From: Mycolicibacterium stellerae
GTDB taxonomy: Bacteria > Actinomycetota > Actinomycetes > Mycobacteriales > Mycobacteriaceae
Direction of reading: 5' to 3'
Length of the DNA stretch: 64,000 bases
Assembly (NCBI RefSeq): GCF_003719305.1
Contig: NZ_RARC01000029.1
Location: 1 to 64,000 of the forward strand
The position numbers and the translations under genes were made by a program. The notes under the pieces are model-generated. The model saw nothing but the letters and a program-made list of their open reading frames with translations, ran no database searches and was not told where the DNA came from. Positions 1 to 9,201 of the stretch are shown in pieces. How positions within the stretch are numbered: position 1 is the first letter of the stretch; every line of letters begins with the position of its first letter.

Positions 1-118
1 TCTACAGCTCGACGTCTGCGAGCAGTTACAGTACAGTGTTAATATAGTGTTCTGTCAACGGAATGGCGATCACGGCTTGCTCGACATCGGCGTACTTGGG
101 GAGCGTCAAGTGTGAACA

Positions 119-526
119 CTAGACGACGCCCGCCTCCTGTGCACGCATCGAAGGATCCCAGGCCCACCGAGCCGGGCTGTGAACATAGGCGATTACCGGC
201 GCGTTGGTGGCGAACACCGCCTGCGTTGCAAACGCATGATGGCTGACTATGACGGCGTCGAGATCCTGCAGATCCAGACCACGGAAGGCGCGGGGTATCA
301 GCGGAGTCAGCGGGGCGTACGAGCGCCTCGACAGCAGGCCGTAGTACCGGTCCACCCACGTGGTCCGCGGGGCCTTCGAAAGGCCACTCGGTACGCCGCT
401 GGGCCGCGCAAGCGCCGCGAAGACCTCTGCGCTCGGCCACTGTTTTGCCAGCTGCTCGACGACGTGCTCCGAACCGGCGACCTCGGTGAAGCGCTCGTGC
501 ACAAGGGCAATACGTTTTTGGGGCAT
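119..526 (-). pseudogene. Truncated family-4 glycosyltransferase (N-terminal domain only)
   Basis: This 135-residue frame is the N-terminal Rossmann half of a GT-B fold sugar transferase. A VHERFTEVAGSEHV stretch lies at about residues 9-22 and a HSPARWAWD motif at residues 116-124, as in full-length family members. A TAG stop follows about ten residues later, whereas the family usually runs to 350-400 residues with the nucleotide-sugar-binding domain at the C terminus. No frame in the remaining 118 bases resumes the family. The start is 15 bases after the stop of the upstream glycosyltransferase, so the two would be co-transcribed. A rearrangement or deletion at the left edge of the locus is the simplest reading. 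I infer that it is inactive, though a short functional protein cannot be excluded. Confidence 0.6.
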
Positions 527-541
527 ACTTCGCCTTTCGCG

Positions 542-1552
542 CTACAGGTATCGCGGCACTTCGAAGGAGGGTGGCAGCGGCGCCGGGCTGTGCACAGCGC
601 GGCGTGCCGCCCGCCAGGAGCTCCTCAGCCAGCGCTTCTTGAACAGAAAGGTCAACGGAGGCAACACCTCGGGTGCTTCACGCCGAGCGGCGGCGAAGTC
701 GAAAGCAGCTCGCGCATGCGGACCACGGCGGAGGCTCTGCGCGACGCCGAACCAGTACGCATAATCCCCTAGCTTCTTGGTCGCCATCGCCGCCAAGTCG
801 TCGGCGGCCGGCAGCGCGGCGCCGCCTTGTGAAAAGAAGGATTCGAAGGCCTTTTCGTGCTCTTCGAAATCGCGGATCGGCTGTCGGGCAAACGCAGTCG
901 TCAGCTGCGCCTCGTGCATCCGGCGGATACCCAACACCCGGTTGGTGCTTGCGACGTCGCCGAACATCGCCAACCGCAGGTACATCTCGAAATCGAAGGT
1001 ACGAACCAGGCTCTGCGTGAAATGCCCGGCACGCTTCTGCGCCGACGTGCGCGCTATCACAGCGGGGGCGCCGATATCGCAGAACGAGTCCCAGCATGTT
1101 CTCCGGATGAATTCCCTGCCCTTGGTGATCTTCCAACGCGTGGTTGTCGCATCGCATCGACCCGGATCGAGAAGTCCGTCGACCAGTCTGCTTTCCACCC
1201 CGTAGAGAAACGACGCCTCACGATGTTCATCCAGGAAAGCGGTGCCAAGCGCAAGCGCTCCGGCGGCAAGCAGATCGTCGGCATCGAGAAGCACGAAGTA
1301 GTCGGCTTCCGCCCAATCGACGGCGCGATTGCACGAGTGGTGCATACCGCGATTGCGGTCGTTGAATATCAGAGACACCCTGTCGTCGTCGGCAGCAAGC
1401 TCGCGTGCGATATCCCGACTGTCGTCAGTCGACGCGTTGTCGATGATCAGCAGTCGTAGCCCGTCGACGTCCTGGGAAAGCACGCTCATGGCGCTATCGC
1501 GGAGGAACGATCCGTACTGATAGCAGGGAATGGCGACGTCGACGGTGGTCAT
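542..1552 (-). CDS. Family 2 glycosyltransferase
   Basis: This 336-residue GT-A fold transferase should add one sugar to the lipid-linked repeat unit of the surface polysaccharide, at the cytoplasmic face of the membrane. The N terminus shows the nucleotide-binding beta strand (VDVAIPCYQ), a DNASTDDS segment at residues 39-46 and the metal-binding DAD at residues 90-92. The C-terminal part is basic and may contact the membrane. The ATG at 1552 is chosen because it directly precedes the conserved first strand; a longer in-frame start at 1588 adds an unconserved leader. The gene heads a minus-strand pair with the truncated transferase and is divergent from the Wzz-like gene. The sugar donor cannot be told from sequence. 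Confidence 0.85.
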   Translation of the reverse strand: MTTVDVAIPCYQYGSFLRDSAMSVLSQDVDGLRLLIIDNASTDDSRDIARELAADDDRVSLIFNDRNRGMHHSCNRAVDWAEADYFVLLDADDLLAAGALALGTAFLDEHREASFLYGVESRLVDGLLDPGRCDATTTRWKITKGREFIRRTCWDSFCDIGAPAVIARTSAQKRAGHFTQSLVRTFDFEMYLRLAMFGDVASTNRVLGIRRMHEAQLTTAFARQPIRDFEEHEKAFESFFSQGGAALPAADDLAAMATKKLGDYAYWFGVAQSLRRGPHARAAFDFAAARREAPEVLPPLTFLFKKRWLRSSWRAARRAVHSPAPLPPSFEVPRYL

Positions 1553-1803
1553 GACACTGTCACCGGCCGGTCGACCGCCTGTCCGCATCGAATGAATCGA
1601 AATGGTGCAAACAAGATCTTCCTCCCTCCACGTGTACTTGAGCTTACGCCTGGCGCGTCCCGGTATCTAGTTGCTACAGTAACGTCATCGACCAGTCCGA
1701 TGTGCACGTCTACGATGATCTTTTACGGCTCGGTCTAGGTCTGGCAACGAAACGAGGGTAGCTCAAATGGCCATATTCCGCACATTTTCGAGGGGGAGCT
1801 CCG
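1553..1803. promoter_or_regulatory. Divergent promoter region of the polysaccharide locus
   Basis: These 251 bases separate the minus-strand glycosyltransferase from the plus-strand Wzz-like gene and must carry both promoters. A purine-rich ribosome-binding site (GGGGGAG, 1792-1798) precedes the ATG at 1804. An imperfect inverted repeat (GTTGCT/AGTAAC) lies near 1671-1684. I could not fix the -10 boxes with confidence. Confidence 0.4.
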
Positions 1804-3174
1804 ATGCTTAGCAATGCATCAGCCCTTATCAAGCGGTTGACGACGCCGCTGTGGCGCGCTGCGCTGGTCGGGATACTTCTCGGTGCGCTTGCCGGCGGAC
1901 TGGCTTTCCAAACAGAGCGCCAGACCGAAGTAACCGCACTGATCCGCCTTTACCAACCCCTCGACCCCGACCAGATCATCACCAACAGTGCCCCCTCCGC
2001 CGAAACACAGCAGAGCTATGTCTCCGGGGAGATCGCCTACCTGAACTCGCAGGGGTTCGCATATGCGGTGGCAAAGCAACTCGGCGGTCCTCCGCCAGGC
2101 GGCATCACCGCAGTTCAAGACACTCAATCCGCTGTCGTCAACATGTCGGCCATCGAGCCCGATTTCGCTGCGGCACAACGGGTCATCGACGCCGGCATCG
2201 ACGTATACCGCAATCACCTCCAAGAGCAGAGCCGCGATCGAAGCCAGGCAGCGATGCGTGCGATCGACGAGGTAATCGACCAATTGCAGGCTGCGCCTGG
2301 TGCAACACCCGACCAATCCCAGAACGATTGGTCGCAGGTGGACGGCAACTCGGCGGCCGAAACGTCGTCGACCGAGTCGGATATCGCCGCCCGCGTCCAA
2401 CAACTCCAGGCTCAACGTGCGGTCATCGACGTGCAAACCCGCAGGGGCGCACCATTCCAGGTGGTGCAACCTGCAACGGCGACCGATGATGACGGCATGC
2501 CGAGTTGGTGGCTCGGCGCGATGGGCGGTGGCCTGCTCGGCGGCCTCGTCGCAATCGCAGGCGCAACCGCATGGCGCAGGCGGGAAGGCGTCATGACCAC
2601 GACTACAGCGGTGGAGGCCCACATCGAGCGCGTTCTGCTCCCGGCCGTTCGGGTGGACCGACTAGATAAGTCAAGCCACTCGTACACCCAGCTTGCCCGG
2701 TCGTTGTATGCCCAGTTGCCGAGCCCGCGTTCGGGGTGCATCGTTCTCATGGGCGCCTCCGCACAGTCGGGAACCGCAGACGTCGCCGCACTCATCGCGG
2801 CGGCCGTCGAAGAGCATGAGCCTGTACGCGTCGTTCACCTGGCTGACGGGTCAGCGGCGATGTACTCTCTCCAGTCGCCGCTGGGGCTGGGCGCCGAGGC
2901 GGCGACGATCATCGACGGCGGCTCCGTCGACTCGTCGCCTACGTTGCTCGAGGCGGCGAGGATGGCGGATCAGATCATCGTCGTCGCGATGCTTGGCCAC
3001 GATGTGCTCGAAAGTGTCAAGGTCGCAGCGCATTTGGCGGGTCGCAGTGGTGTGCCGGTATCGGCGATCTGCACGACCGGCCGGCCAACGCCGACGACAG
3101 CGGCCATCGAGGTGAGCGGACGTCGTCGCCACACCATCGTCACGCCGTCAAGCGGCACGCTTCAGCAGTCGTGA
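1804..3174 (+). CDS. Wzz-like chain-length protein with degenerate kinase-like domain
   Basis: This 456-residue inner-membrane protein has the polysaccharide co-polymerase layout: a short cytoplasmic N terminus, a membrane segment at about 18-35, a mostly helical extracytoplasmic region, and a second membrane segment at about 232-255 followed by a basic stop-transfer run. A P-loop NTPase-like domain resembling bacterial tyrosine kinases follows. The place where a Walker A motif should be reads GASAQSGTA (about residues 317-325), with no GK(S/T), and no tyrosine-rich tail is present. The protein should therefore set chain length or scaffold the polymerase without autophosphorylation. It is the only plus-strand gene at this end and its last 27 bases overlap the convergent glycosyltransferase. 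The start is supported by a strong GGGGGAG site. Confidence 0.75.
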   Translation: MLSNASALIKRLTTPLWRAALVGILLGALAGGLAFQTERQTEVTALIRLYQPLDPDQIITNSAPSAETQQSYVSGEIAYLNSQGFAYAVAKQLGGPPPGGITAVQDTQSAVVNMSAIEPDFAAAQRVIDAGIDVYRNHLQEQSRDRSQAAMRAIDEVIDQLQAAPGATPDQSQNDWSQVDGNSAAETSSTESDIAARVQQLQAQRAVIDVQTRRGAPFQVVQPATATDDDGMPSWWLGAMGGGLLGGLVAIAGATAWRRREGVMTTTTAVEAHIERVLLPAVRVDRLDKSSHSYTQLARSLYAQLPSPRSGCIVLMGASAQSGTADVAALIAAAVEEHEPVRVVHLADGSAAMYSLQSPLGLGAEAATIIDGGSVDSSPTLLEAARMADQIIVVAMLGHDVLESVKVAAHLAGRSGVPVSAICTTGRPTPTTAAIEVSGRRRHTIVTPSSGTLQQS

Positions 3175-4230
3175 GCGGCGGCCGGGCTGCGATTGACGAA
3201 TGCAGTCGGCGACCACATTCGCGGAGTTCTCCCAGGAGAACCTGCGCGCATTGGCAGCGCCGCGTCGCCGGAGCTCATCGGCCAGTTCATCGTCATTCTC
3301 GAGTCGATCGAGCGCTTCGATGAGTGACCGGTTGTCGTCAGGGTCGAAGTAGAGCGCGCCATCCCCACACACCTCGGGAAGAGACGCCGCATTCGAGCTG
3401 ATGACCGGACACCCGAGGACTTGAGCTTCGAGCGGCGGCAGGCCGAAGCCTTCATACTTCGAGGGAAATACCAATGCTCGCGAATTGCGGTAAAGCCAAG
3501 CCAATTCGTCATCGCTGAGGCGGCCCGCGATCACCGCGACGCCGTCCATTGATTGTGTTTTCGCGAATACCTGACTGTCACCGGCAACGCCAACCACCAC
3601 AGTGGTACGGCCCGATTCGGCCAGGGCTACGACCGGGCCGATGAGGTTCTTGTGCCGAGCCAGCGTCCCGACCACCAGATAACGGTCGCCGTCGTGCTCG
3701 AGGTCGGGCCGGATCGGGTCTCCCGACAACAACGAGTCGGCCGCGCACGGTGCGACGAGGAAGCGGTCCACGGAGACACCAAGCACATCGGCCAGTTCAC
3801 CGGCGCTGAAATGCGACACAGTGATGAGTTGCCGGGCGGTACGGGCAAGTATCCAGTACATCACGGTGTAAAACGCCACGAACGCCGGGCGGAACGTCCG
3901 CCGATAGCGAAACGTCGTGGCGTCGTGCATCGTTACCAGTTGCCTTCGCTTGAGTATCGGTGCCGGACCCGCGAAGTTGAGCAACAACTTGCCCATTGTC
4001 GCGATGGGAAGGTAGATCTGTTCGAACAGTTGACCGCTCAGCGGTGCGCGACGCACCTCTATGCCGTCCGTTCGCATCCAGTCTGGTACGGCCGCCCCGG
4101 CCGGAACGTGCACGACCATCTGGAGGTGACGCCCTTGCGCGAGCGCACGCACCATTTCGCCAGCGTACCGCTGGGTGCCGGTTAGATTCTGCGCCAACCA
4201 TTTTCCGTTGACGTGGGTTTCGTGGTTCAT
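3148..4230 (-). CDS. Family 4 glycosyltransferase
   Basis: This 360-residue GT-B transferase likely adds a sugar to the polysaccharide repeat unit. An N-terminal acceptor domain carries a GTQRYAGEMVRAL stretch. The C-terminal donor domain carries VGTLARHKN and the EX7E-type segment SKYEGFGLPPLEA used by retaining family-4 enzymes. The ATG at 4230 is preceded by a GAGGA site; the in-frame codons further upstream fall in the neighbouring gene. It follows the beta-helix gene by 8 bases in a minus-strand operon running from the methyltransferase at 9.2 kb. Acceptor and donor are unknown. Confidence 0.85.
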   Translation of the reverse strand: MNHETHVNGKWLAQNLTGTQRYAGEMVRALAQGRHLQMVVHVPAGAAVPDWMRTDGIEVRRAPLSGQLFEQIYLPIATMGKLLLNFAGPAPILKRRQLVTMHDATTFRYRRTFRPAFVAFYTVMYWILARTARQLITVSHFSAGELADVLGVSVDRFLVAPCAADSLLSGDPIRPDLEHDGDRYLVVGTLARHKNLIGPVVALAESGRTTVVVGVAGDSQVFAKTQSMDGVAVIAGRLSDDELAWLYRNSRALVFPSKYEGFGLPPLEAQVLGCPVISSNAASLPEVCGDGALYFDPDDNRSLIEALDRLENDDELADELRRRGAANARRFSWENSANVVADCIRQSQPGRRSRLLKRAA

Positions 4231-4238
4231 GGTTTTCC

Positions 4239-5378
4239 TCAGTCGACGGATATGGGATTGCCGTCCTGGGTCCACCCCGACACGGTGAGGCTTCCTCCAG
4301 GTACATCGGAATACAGCGGTGGCACCGCAGATCCCCGGATATCGATGTGATCGAGCGTTACGCTTTCCACGCTGCCTGCCTCGGCGATGACCCCGACGTC
4401 GCGTTGGGCAACACCGGGCGTAGCGGCAATCGCGACATCTGAGATCTGGACGCCACGAACCGCTTCGCCTGCGTTCTCCGACGTGATCAGGATTGCGCCT
4501 TGCACCACATCGGAGTTCGTATTGGCGCCGGTTACGGTTCCACCCGAGATCGAAACCGATTCGACGGAATGGGTGAAGTAGGGATCGCCTTCTGTGGCAA
4601 CATAAATGCCTGCGGCGTTGGTGTTCGCCACCTGGAAGTCGCGCAGGGAGATGTTACGTCCGCCGACCACTGAGATGCCCCGTCCCCATCGCGTGGACGC
4701 GACGTTGACCCGACTGATCTGGACGCCGTCACATGGGGCGCCGTCGTTACGATAGGAAACGACGGCGACACCGTCATCACCGGTCGCAGCGGTGCGGACA
4801 TTGTCGATCACCCCATTACTGCTCCCGCCGGTGACATGGACTCCGTCAGCTCGAGTCCCGGTTATGGTGACATCGTCAATTCTGAAATCGCGTGCCCGAT
4901 AGACGAATACACCAGCGGCGGCGGATCCGGTTATCGAGACATTGGAGATGGTGTCCCCGTTTCCGGAGATAACCACCTTGTGCTGGTCGATGTCCGACCA
5001 GCGTTTACCTTCGGTCCCCGCGGTGAGCGTGAGGTTCGTCAACTGCACTCCGTCGGCGAGGATTTGGAGTGCCGATGTGGCGTCGTTCGTCGCGTGCAGG
5101 GTCGCGCCGTTACCATCTATGCGGACGTTCGGTACGCGAAGCTTCAGTACGCCGCTATGGGAGTACATCTGCGGGCTGAGCTCTAACAAACCACCGGCAG
5201 GCACCGCGTCGAACTGGGCCTGCAACGTTGCGGTGCTGTCCGCGTCGGGATGGGCCCCGCCCGCCATCGCAACGCCCAGCGCGACGACCACCGCAAAGCT
5301 GATGGCGACGACAATTCTCTTCCATCGCCGACTCAACCGTCTTGTAAGCGATCTCGACTCGCGGGTATCAGGTGCCAT
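4239..5378 (-). CDS. Secreted or membrane-anchored right-handed beta-helix protein
   Basis: This 379-residue protein begins with a basic segment and one hydrophobic helix (about residues 22-42), reading as a signal anchor or signal peptide. The rest is built from short repeats of the parallel beta-helix type, with many V/I-x-N-V and G-V/I-x-V turns. Such folds occur in polysaccharide lyases, hydrolases and epimerases that act on surface glycans. I cannot assign catalytic residues, so the activity is open: it could trim, bind or modify the polymer made by this locus. The start at 5378 overlaps the end of the upstream polymerase-like gene by 11 bases, so the two are translationally linked. Confidence 0.7.
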   Translation of the reverse strand: MAPDTRESRSLTRRLSRRWKRIVVAISFAVVVALGVAMAGGAHPDADSTATLQAQFDAVPAGGLLELSPQMYSHSGVLKLRVPNVRIDGNGATLHATNDATSALQILADGVQLTNLTLTAGTEGKRWSDIDQHKVVISGNGDTISNVSITGSAAAGVFVYRARDFRIDDVTITGTRADGVHVTGGSSNGVIDNVRTAATGDDGVAVVSYRNDGAPCDGVQISRVNVASTRWGRGISVVGGRNISLRDFQVANTNAAGIYVATEGDPYFTHSVESVSISGGTVTGANTNSDVVQGAILITSENAGEAVRGVQISDVAIAATPGVAQRDVGVIAEAGSVESVTLDHIDIRGSAVPPLYSDVPGGSLTVSGWTQDGNPISVD

Positions 5379-6708
5379 CTCTGGCTTTCGCTTCACTCTT
5401 CGAAACAAGCAGTGCAACGATGAGCAGGCCGAACCACGCGTAGGTGGTTCTCCCCTGCGCCCAGTACAGGTAGCGCGGCATCTCCAACAGACCCACGAAG
5501 ACAACGGGGTAGAACATCAAACCGAAGGCATCACCACGGCAGAAGCGGCGGTAAAGGTAGCCGGCGATCAAGCCGACCACGAGGAAGTAGATGAGGCCGC
5601 CTACGACACCGTAATCGATGAAGGGTCCGACGTAGCCGCTTTGGTTGTTGAACTCCGGGCTCCCGAACTGATAAAGCATCGAGTCGTACAGGGAGCTGGG
5701 TGTCCCGCGATTGTAGGGCTCGGCGTGACCGCCGAGGCGCACATAAAGATCCGCCTGCTCGATCCCCGGAGCTGCCCAGAATGCCTCAATTGTGTCGTAC
5801 GGCAGCCTATTCGGCCAGTCTAGATGTTGCAAAACGAGGTGACCGTTGTTCAGCGCGGTCGCATAGTATCCGGCGAATCGACTCAAGACGAAGTCGAGAT
5901 AGGACTCCGAAGTATGCGTACGAAAATATGTCCAGGACCTGGAGTACTCGAACAAGCCGAATATCGCGATGACGGCGACGAGGCCGACCGGTGGCATGAA
6001 GCGAAGTACTCGCCTGCGCCAGCCCTGTTTCACAGATAGACTGGCCGCGACGACCACCGTGATCGGGACGACCAACTCGAGGATCGCCAGGCGTTCGTCG
6101 AAGTAGAAGGCGCGTAGCGAGGCGAGGACGACGACGGCGAGCAGCTTGTACAGCTCGATCCGCGAAAACGCTTTCGTCAGCAGAATCGCCGAGACTACGA
6201 CCGCCGCTATTCCGAACTGTGTCAGCGTGGTGACGCCCGGGATGGTGCCGACTATGTCGCGAATCCCCAGTCCTTCACCGTAAGTCGAGGTGAGGTCGAA
6301 TGGGTTGAGGCCCGCGCGGACGATGGCGAAACCAAAGGCCGCGTAGCCGATCAGCGTCAGGGTCGTCAGCACGGTGCTGCTTCTTCGCAACAGCCTCACC
6401 GAGCTGCCGGACAGGCCAGGCCATTCCACCGTCGGTGGCTTGTATCTCGGTATGGCCGCGATAGCCACCATGGCGCCGAACGCGATGGCGACCGCACCCG
6501 ATCCGAAGAGCCACAACGTCTCCCACGTAATCGATTTCGGGGTGCGCCACAGGCTGCGGAACTCGCGATCACTCAGCAACACGGTTGGCGCGATCGACGC
6601 CGACGCCACGACGAGCGAGATTACCACTGGCGATAACCACCAGACACCCGGCTCGAGCGGTGCCGACGAAGGCGGGTCCTTGCGCACGTCGGCGATTACG
6701 GCGGTCAC
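5368..6708 (-). CDS. Polytopic membrane protein, probable Wzy-type polysaccharide polymerase
   Basis: This 446-residue protein has roughly ten to twelve membrane segments, with a large extracytoplasmic loop near the C-terminal third (NNGHLVLQHLDWP region and onward), the layout of O-antigen/exopolysaccharide polymerases. The sequence itself is poorly conserved, as is normal for Wzy, so position and topology carry the call. It lies between the flippase and the beta-helix protein. Its GTG start overlaps the flippase stop in a GTGA tetranucleotide, indicating coupled translation. It would join repeat units on the periplasmic side after Wzx flips them, with chain length set by the Wzz-like protein. 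Confidence 0.7.
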   Translation of the reverse strand: MTAVIADVRKDPPSSAPLEPGVWWLSPVVISLVVASASIAPTVLLSDREFRSLWRTPKSITWETLWLFGSGAVAIAFGAMVAIAAIPRYKPPTVEWPGLSGSSVRLLRRSSTVLTTLTLIGYAAFGFAIVRAGLNPFDLTSTYGEGLGIRDIVGTIPGVTTLTQFGIAAVVVSAILLTKAFSRIELYKLLAVVVLASLRAFYFDERLAILELVVPITVVVAASLSVKQGWRRRVLRFMPPVGLVAVIAIFGLFEYSRSWTYFRTHTSESYLDFVLSRFAGYYATALNNGHLVLQHLDWPNRLPYDTIEAFWAAPGIEQADLYVRLGGHAEPYNRGTPSSLYDSMLYQFGSPEFNNQSGYVGPFIDYGVVGGLIYFLVVGLIAGYLYRRFCRGDAFGLMFYPVVFVGLLEMPRYLYWAQGRTTYAWFGLLIVALLVSKSEAKARDGT

Positions 6709-8099
6709 GATGTCACGCTCGATGTCGGTGTGCCTGCGTCGGTGACATCGATGTCAGGTGCGCTGTCGGTGCCCGCACCGGAGTCGTGGAAGAGGTCACG
6801 CGCCGCAAGGATGATGTGCCGGTGTGCGCGTGGCGCGCGTCCAAGCGCCCGGCGCGCCGTATTCCATTGGGCGACAGCCATAACGGCAATGCTCACCGAT
6901 GTCACCATAGCCAGGGCGGTCGGGCCCGCGAGCAGCGCGGCAACGATAGCGGTGGGAAACGCAAACCCCAGAACCACAATCGCGGTTCGCGCCGCGGCGG
7001 TGATCGACCCGCTGACGATCAGCAGCGTGATGCTGCGTTTGAACGACGCGTCGACGATTCCCCCGACTGCGAGGATGAGGAGGAACGTCGCTGCCGGCGC
7101 CATCGAAGAGTCGTACGCGGTCTCGACCACGAATCGCCCGAAAACTGTGAGCAGGGCGACGAATACAAGCACGATAAACGCGTTCAGCGTCGCGGAATTG
7201 GAGAGCATTCGGACGACCTCGTCCTTCTTGCCCGCAGCCCACAGGCGAGACGCAGGCGCGGCGACAGCCAACCCCGTCAGCGCCTCCAGTATGGTGACCT
7301 GCATCGCGAGTGTGACCGCAGCCGCGTACTGGGTCGCAACGGTCGGACTGAACAGCGCGGTCGCCAACCATATCGTTCCCTGCAGCATGAGGAACTCAGC
7401 CAGATCGAGACTGAACAGCTGTGTACCTTCCTTGGTCGCCGTCCGCAGGGTCGCGAATCCTCCTGAGATATCGAAGTACGAGATGTCCTTGCGGGCGTGC
7501 ACAACGGCGATGGCAAGCTGGACGGTCGCGACGGCCAGATATGTTCCCAGAACGGCGAAGAGCGACTTGTGGTGCAGCCCGAACACCAACGCCACGACAA
7601 ACGGCAGGGCGATGACGCTGCGGATGTAATGCATTGTCGCCACCGACGCGTGCACCCGGCCGGTCGCGGTGAAGATGTCGCTGATCATCAGTCGGGTCGT
7701 CTCGACGATGATGAGCAATGTGGTCATCACGAACGCGGGGAAGAAGGACGCATGGCCGAACAACCCGTTCAGCCCGATGACGGCGATGATCGGTGCGGTG
7801 ACACACGACAACAGAAATGTGGCCTGCAGGTGGGTTCCGGTGATTTTTCGCCGAACCTGTGGATCCGGCTCCATCGCGACGAGCCGAATAACGTTTGGCC
7901 CCATTCCAAGACAACCGATCTTGGCGCCGAACGACAACGACGCCAAGATCGCGAAGAATGTCGCCGCTTCGTGGGCTTCGAGGCTTCGAACGACGACGAC
8001 CGTCATCAAGAGCATCGATGCCATCCCGGCCGCCGCCGCCGCCACACGCAAGACGAACCCCCGCCGTAGTTCGCCGCCCGCACTCAATTTGGTACTCAC
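6705..8099 (-). CDS. Lipid-linked oligosaccharide flippase, Wzx/polysaccharide transporter family
   Basis: This 464-residue protein is hydrophobic throughout, with about twelve predicted membrane helices and few charged loops, consistent with the MATE-like polysaccharide transporter fold. It would move the undecaprenyl-linked repeat unit across the membrane. The GTG start at 8099 overlaps the TGA of the upstream methyltransferase (GTGA), and an earlier in-frame codon at 8135 would run into that gene. The C-terminal 40 residues are hydrophilic and acidic, likely a cytoplasmic tail. The next gene downstream is the polymerase-like protein. Confidence 0.8.
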   Translation of the reverse strand: MSTKLSAGGELRRGFVLRVAAAAAGMASMLLMTVVVVRSLEAHEAATFFAILASLSFGAKIGCLGMGPNVIRLVAMEPDPQVRRKITGTHLQATFLLSCVTAPIIAVIGLNGLFGHASFFPAFVMTTLLIIVETTRLMISDIFTATGRVHASVATMHYIRSVIALPFVVALVFGLHHKSLFAVLGTYLAVATVQLAIAVVHARKDISYFDISGGFATLRTATKEGTQLFSLDLAEFLMLQGTIWLATALFSPTVATQYAAAVTLAMQVTILEALTGLAVAAPASRLWAAGKKDEVVRMLSNSATLNAFIVLVFVALLTVFGRFVVETAYDSSMAPAATFLLILAVGGIVDASFKRSITLLIVSGSITAAARTAIVVLGFAFPTAIVAALLAGPTALAMVTSVSIAVMAVAQWNTARRALGRAPRAHRHIILAARDLFHDSGAGTDSAPDIDVTDAGTPTSSVTS

Positions 8100-9187
8100 T
8101 GTGCGGCCAATTCCGATGATGCGGCGACGTGCCATCGACCGTCGAGTTGCGGGTACCGGCGACGGACTTCCGCGCCGATCTCAGGGATGGTGACCAGCAC
8201 AGTGTCCGGATTTGCGGCGATGAGTTCGTCTGGCGAAATGATGGGAATATCCGTGCCCGGCATTCGGCGTCCTTGTTTGGCGGCCGACGCGTCCGCAACC
8301 GCGGCGATGCGCCCCCGGTCTACGCCGGCAGCCGCGAACAACGTCACCGCGCGTGAGGCGGCACCGTAGCCGTACACGGTCCGGCCCGCGGCTTCTTGCG
8401 CGTCCAGCCAGTGGCGCAGAGAGCTGATCTCACTTTCCGACGCACGTTGAAGACGACCCACCACAGACGGGTCGGTGATGCCGAACTCGCTCTCGGACCG
8501 AAGAATTCGGGTTACATGATCGTCCGGATCGACACGGCCGTGGACAGCGGCGATCATGACCGTTCCGCCATAGAGGTCGAATGACCACGCAGTTGCGACG
8601 CTGAATCCGACCGTGCCGAGCAGCTGGGTGAGGGCCGACAGAGAGTAGTAGACGATATGGCCATGCCTCAGTGCATTCCACTGTCCCTGAGTGACTATCG
8701 CCATGAGGGAATGGAATTGAAGGAGCAGCACGCCGCCGGGGGCGGTCGATCGAGCGCGCAGTTCGAATGCTGCCCGCTGATCGTCGTCGTGCATGATGCC
8801 GAAACAGTCGAGTACGACATCTGCGACTTCGGCTTCACCGAAGCCACGGTCGTGCAAGAGGGGCAACCAGGTTCCTCCGTGGGGGCTGCCGAACTCACGC
8901 ACCGTCCTGCCACGCAGCCAACCTGCGTCGGCGGCGCACCCGACCGCCGCTACGGCTTGATCACGGAGTGCCTGCGGTTCGATCCCTCTGGGCTCGTCGC
9001 CAACGCTGACGTCTTGACCGAGCTGGGCGAGGCCGCACACGGTGCAGAGTTCCATCTGCAACGGCGGCAGCGACTCGGCCGAGCTTGTCGGTTCGTCGCA
9101 ACCAGGAAAGTAGTCTGTGGCGGGCAGCCGACCGAGGTCGAGAACCCGATGCATCTCAGTGGCCGCACATCCCCGGCATGTACTCAT
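8096..9187 (-). CDS. C-methyltransferase family protein with altered SAM-binding segment
   Basis: This 363-residue protein matches the NDP-sugar C-methyltransferase family (TylC3/NovU type) at both ends. The N-terminal zinc-binding domain has CRGC and CTVC pairs. The C-terminal Rossmann-like domain has VYGYGAASRAV, the counterpart of VGYGAPGKGN in the second family member at 9.8-11.0 kb. The middle is abnormal: the usual EVASNDGYLLQ-type SAM motif reads EFGSPHGGTWLPLL, and the protein is about 55 residues shorter than that paralogue. It may be a catalytically weak or structural partner, or a methyltransferase with changed specificity. The ATG at 9187 sits right before the first zinc pair. Its start is only 14 bases from that of the divergent RmlC-like gene. 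Confidence 0.65.
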   Translation of the reverse strand: MSTCRGCAATEMHRVLDLGRLPATDYFPGCDEPTSSAESLPPLQMELCTVCGLAQLGQDVSVGDEPRGIEPQALRDQAVAAVGCAADAGWLRGRTVREFGSPHGGTWLPLLHDRGFGEAEVADVVLDCFGIMHDDDQRAAFELRARSTAPGGVLLLQFHSLMAIVTQGQWNALRHGHIVYYSLSALTQLLGTVGFSVATAWSFDLYGGTVMIAAVHGRVDPDDHVTRILRSESEFGITDPSVVGRLQRASESEISSLRHWLDAQEAAGRTVYGYGAASRAVTLFAAAGVDRGRIAAVADASAAKQGRRMPGTDIPIISPDELIAANPDTVLVTIPEIGAEVRRRYPQLDGRWHVAASSELAAQ

Positions 9188-9201
9188 GACACAATGGATT
9201 C

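Noticed and set aside
1..118. Transposase or insertion-sequence remnant at the left edge
   Set aside because: Translations in both directions show no transposase motif and no terminal inverted repeats can be seen in so short a stretch.
8096..9187. Calling the short C-methyltransferase a pseudogene
   Set aside because: The frame is intact with both terminal domains preserved and it is overlap-coupled to the flippase, so a changed function fits better than decay.
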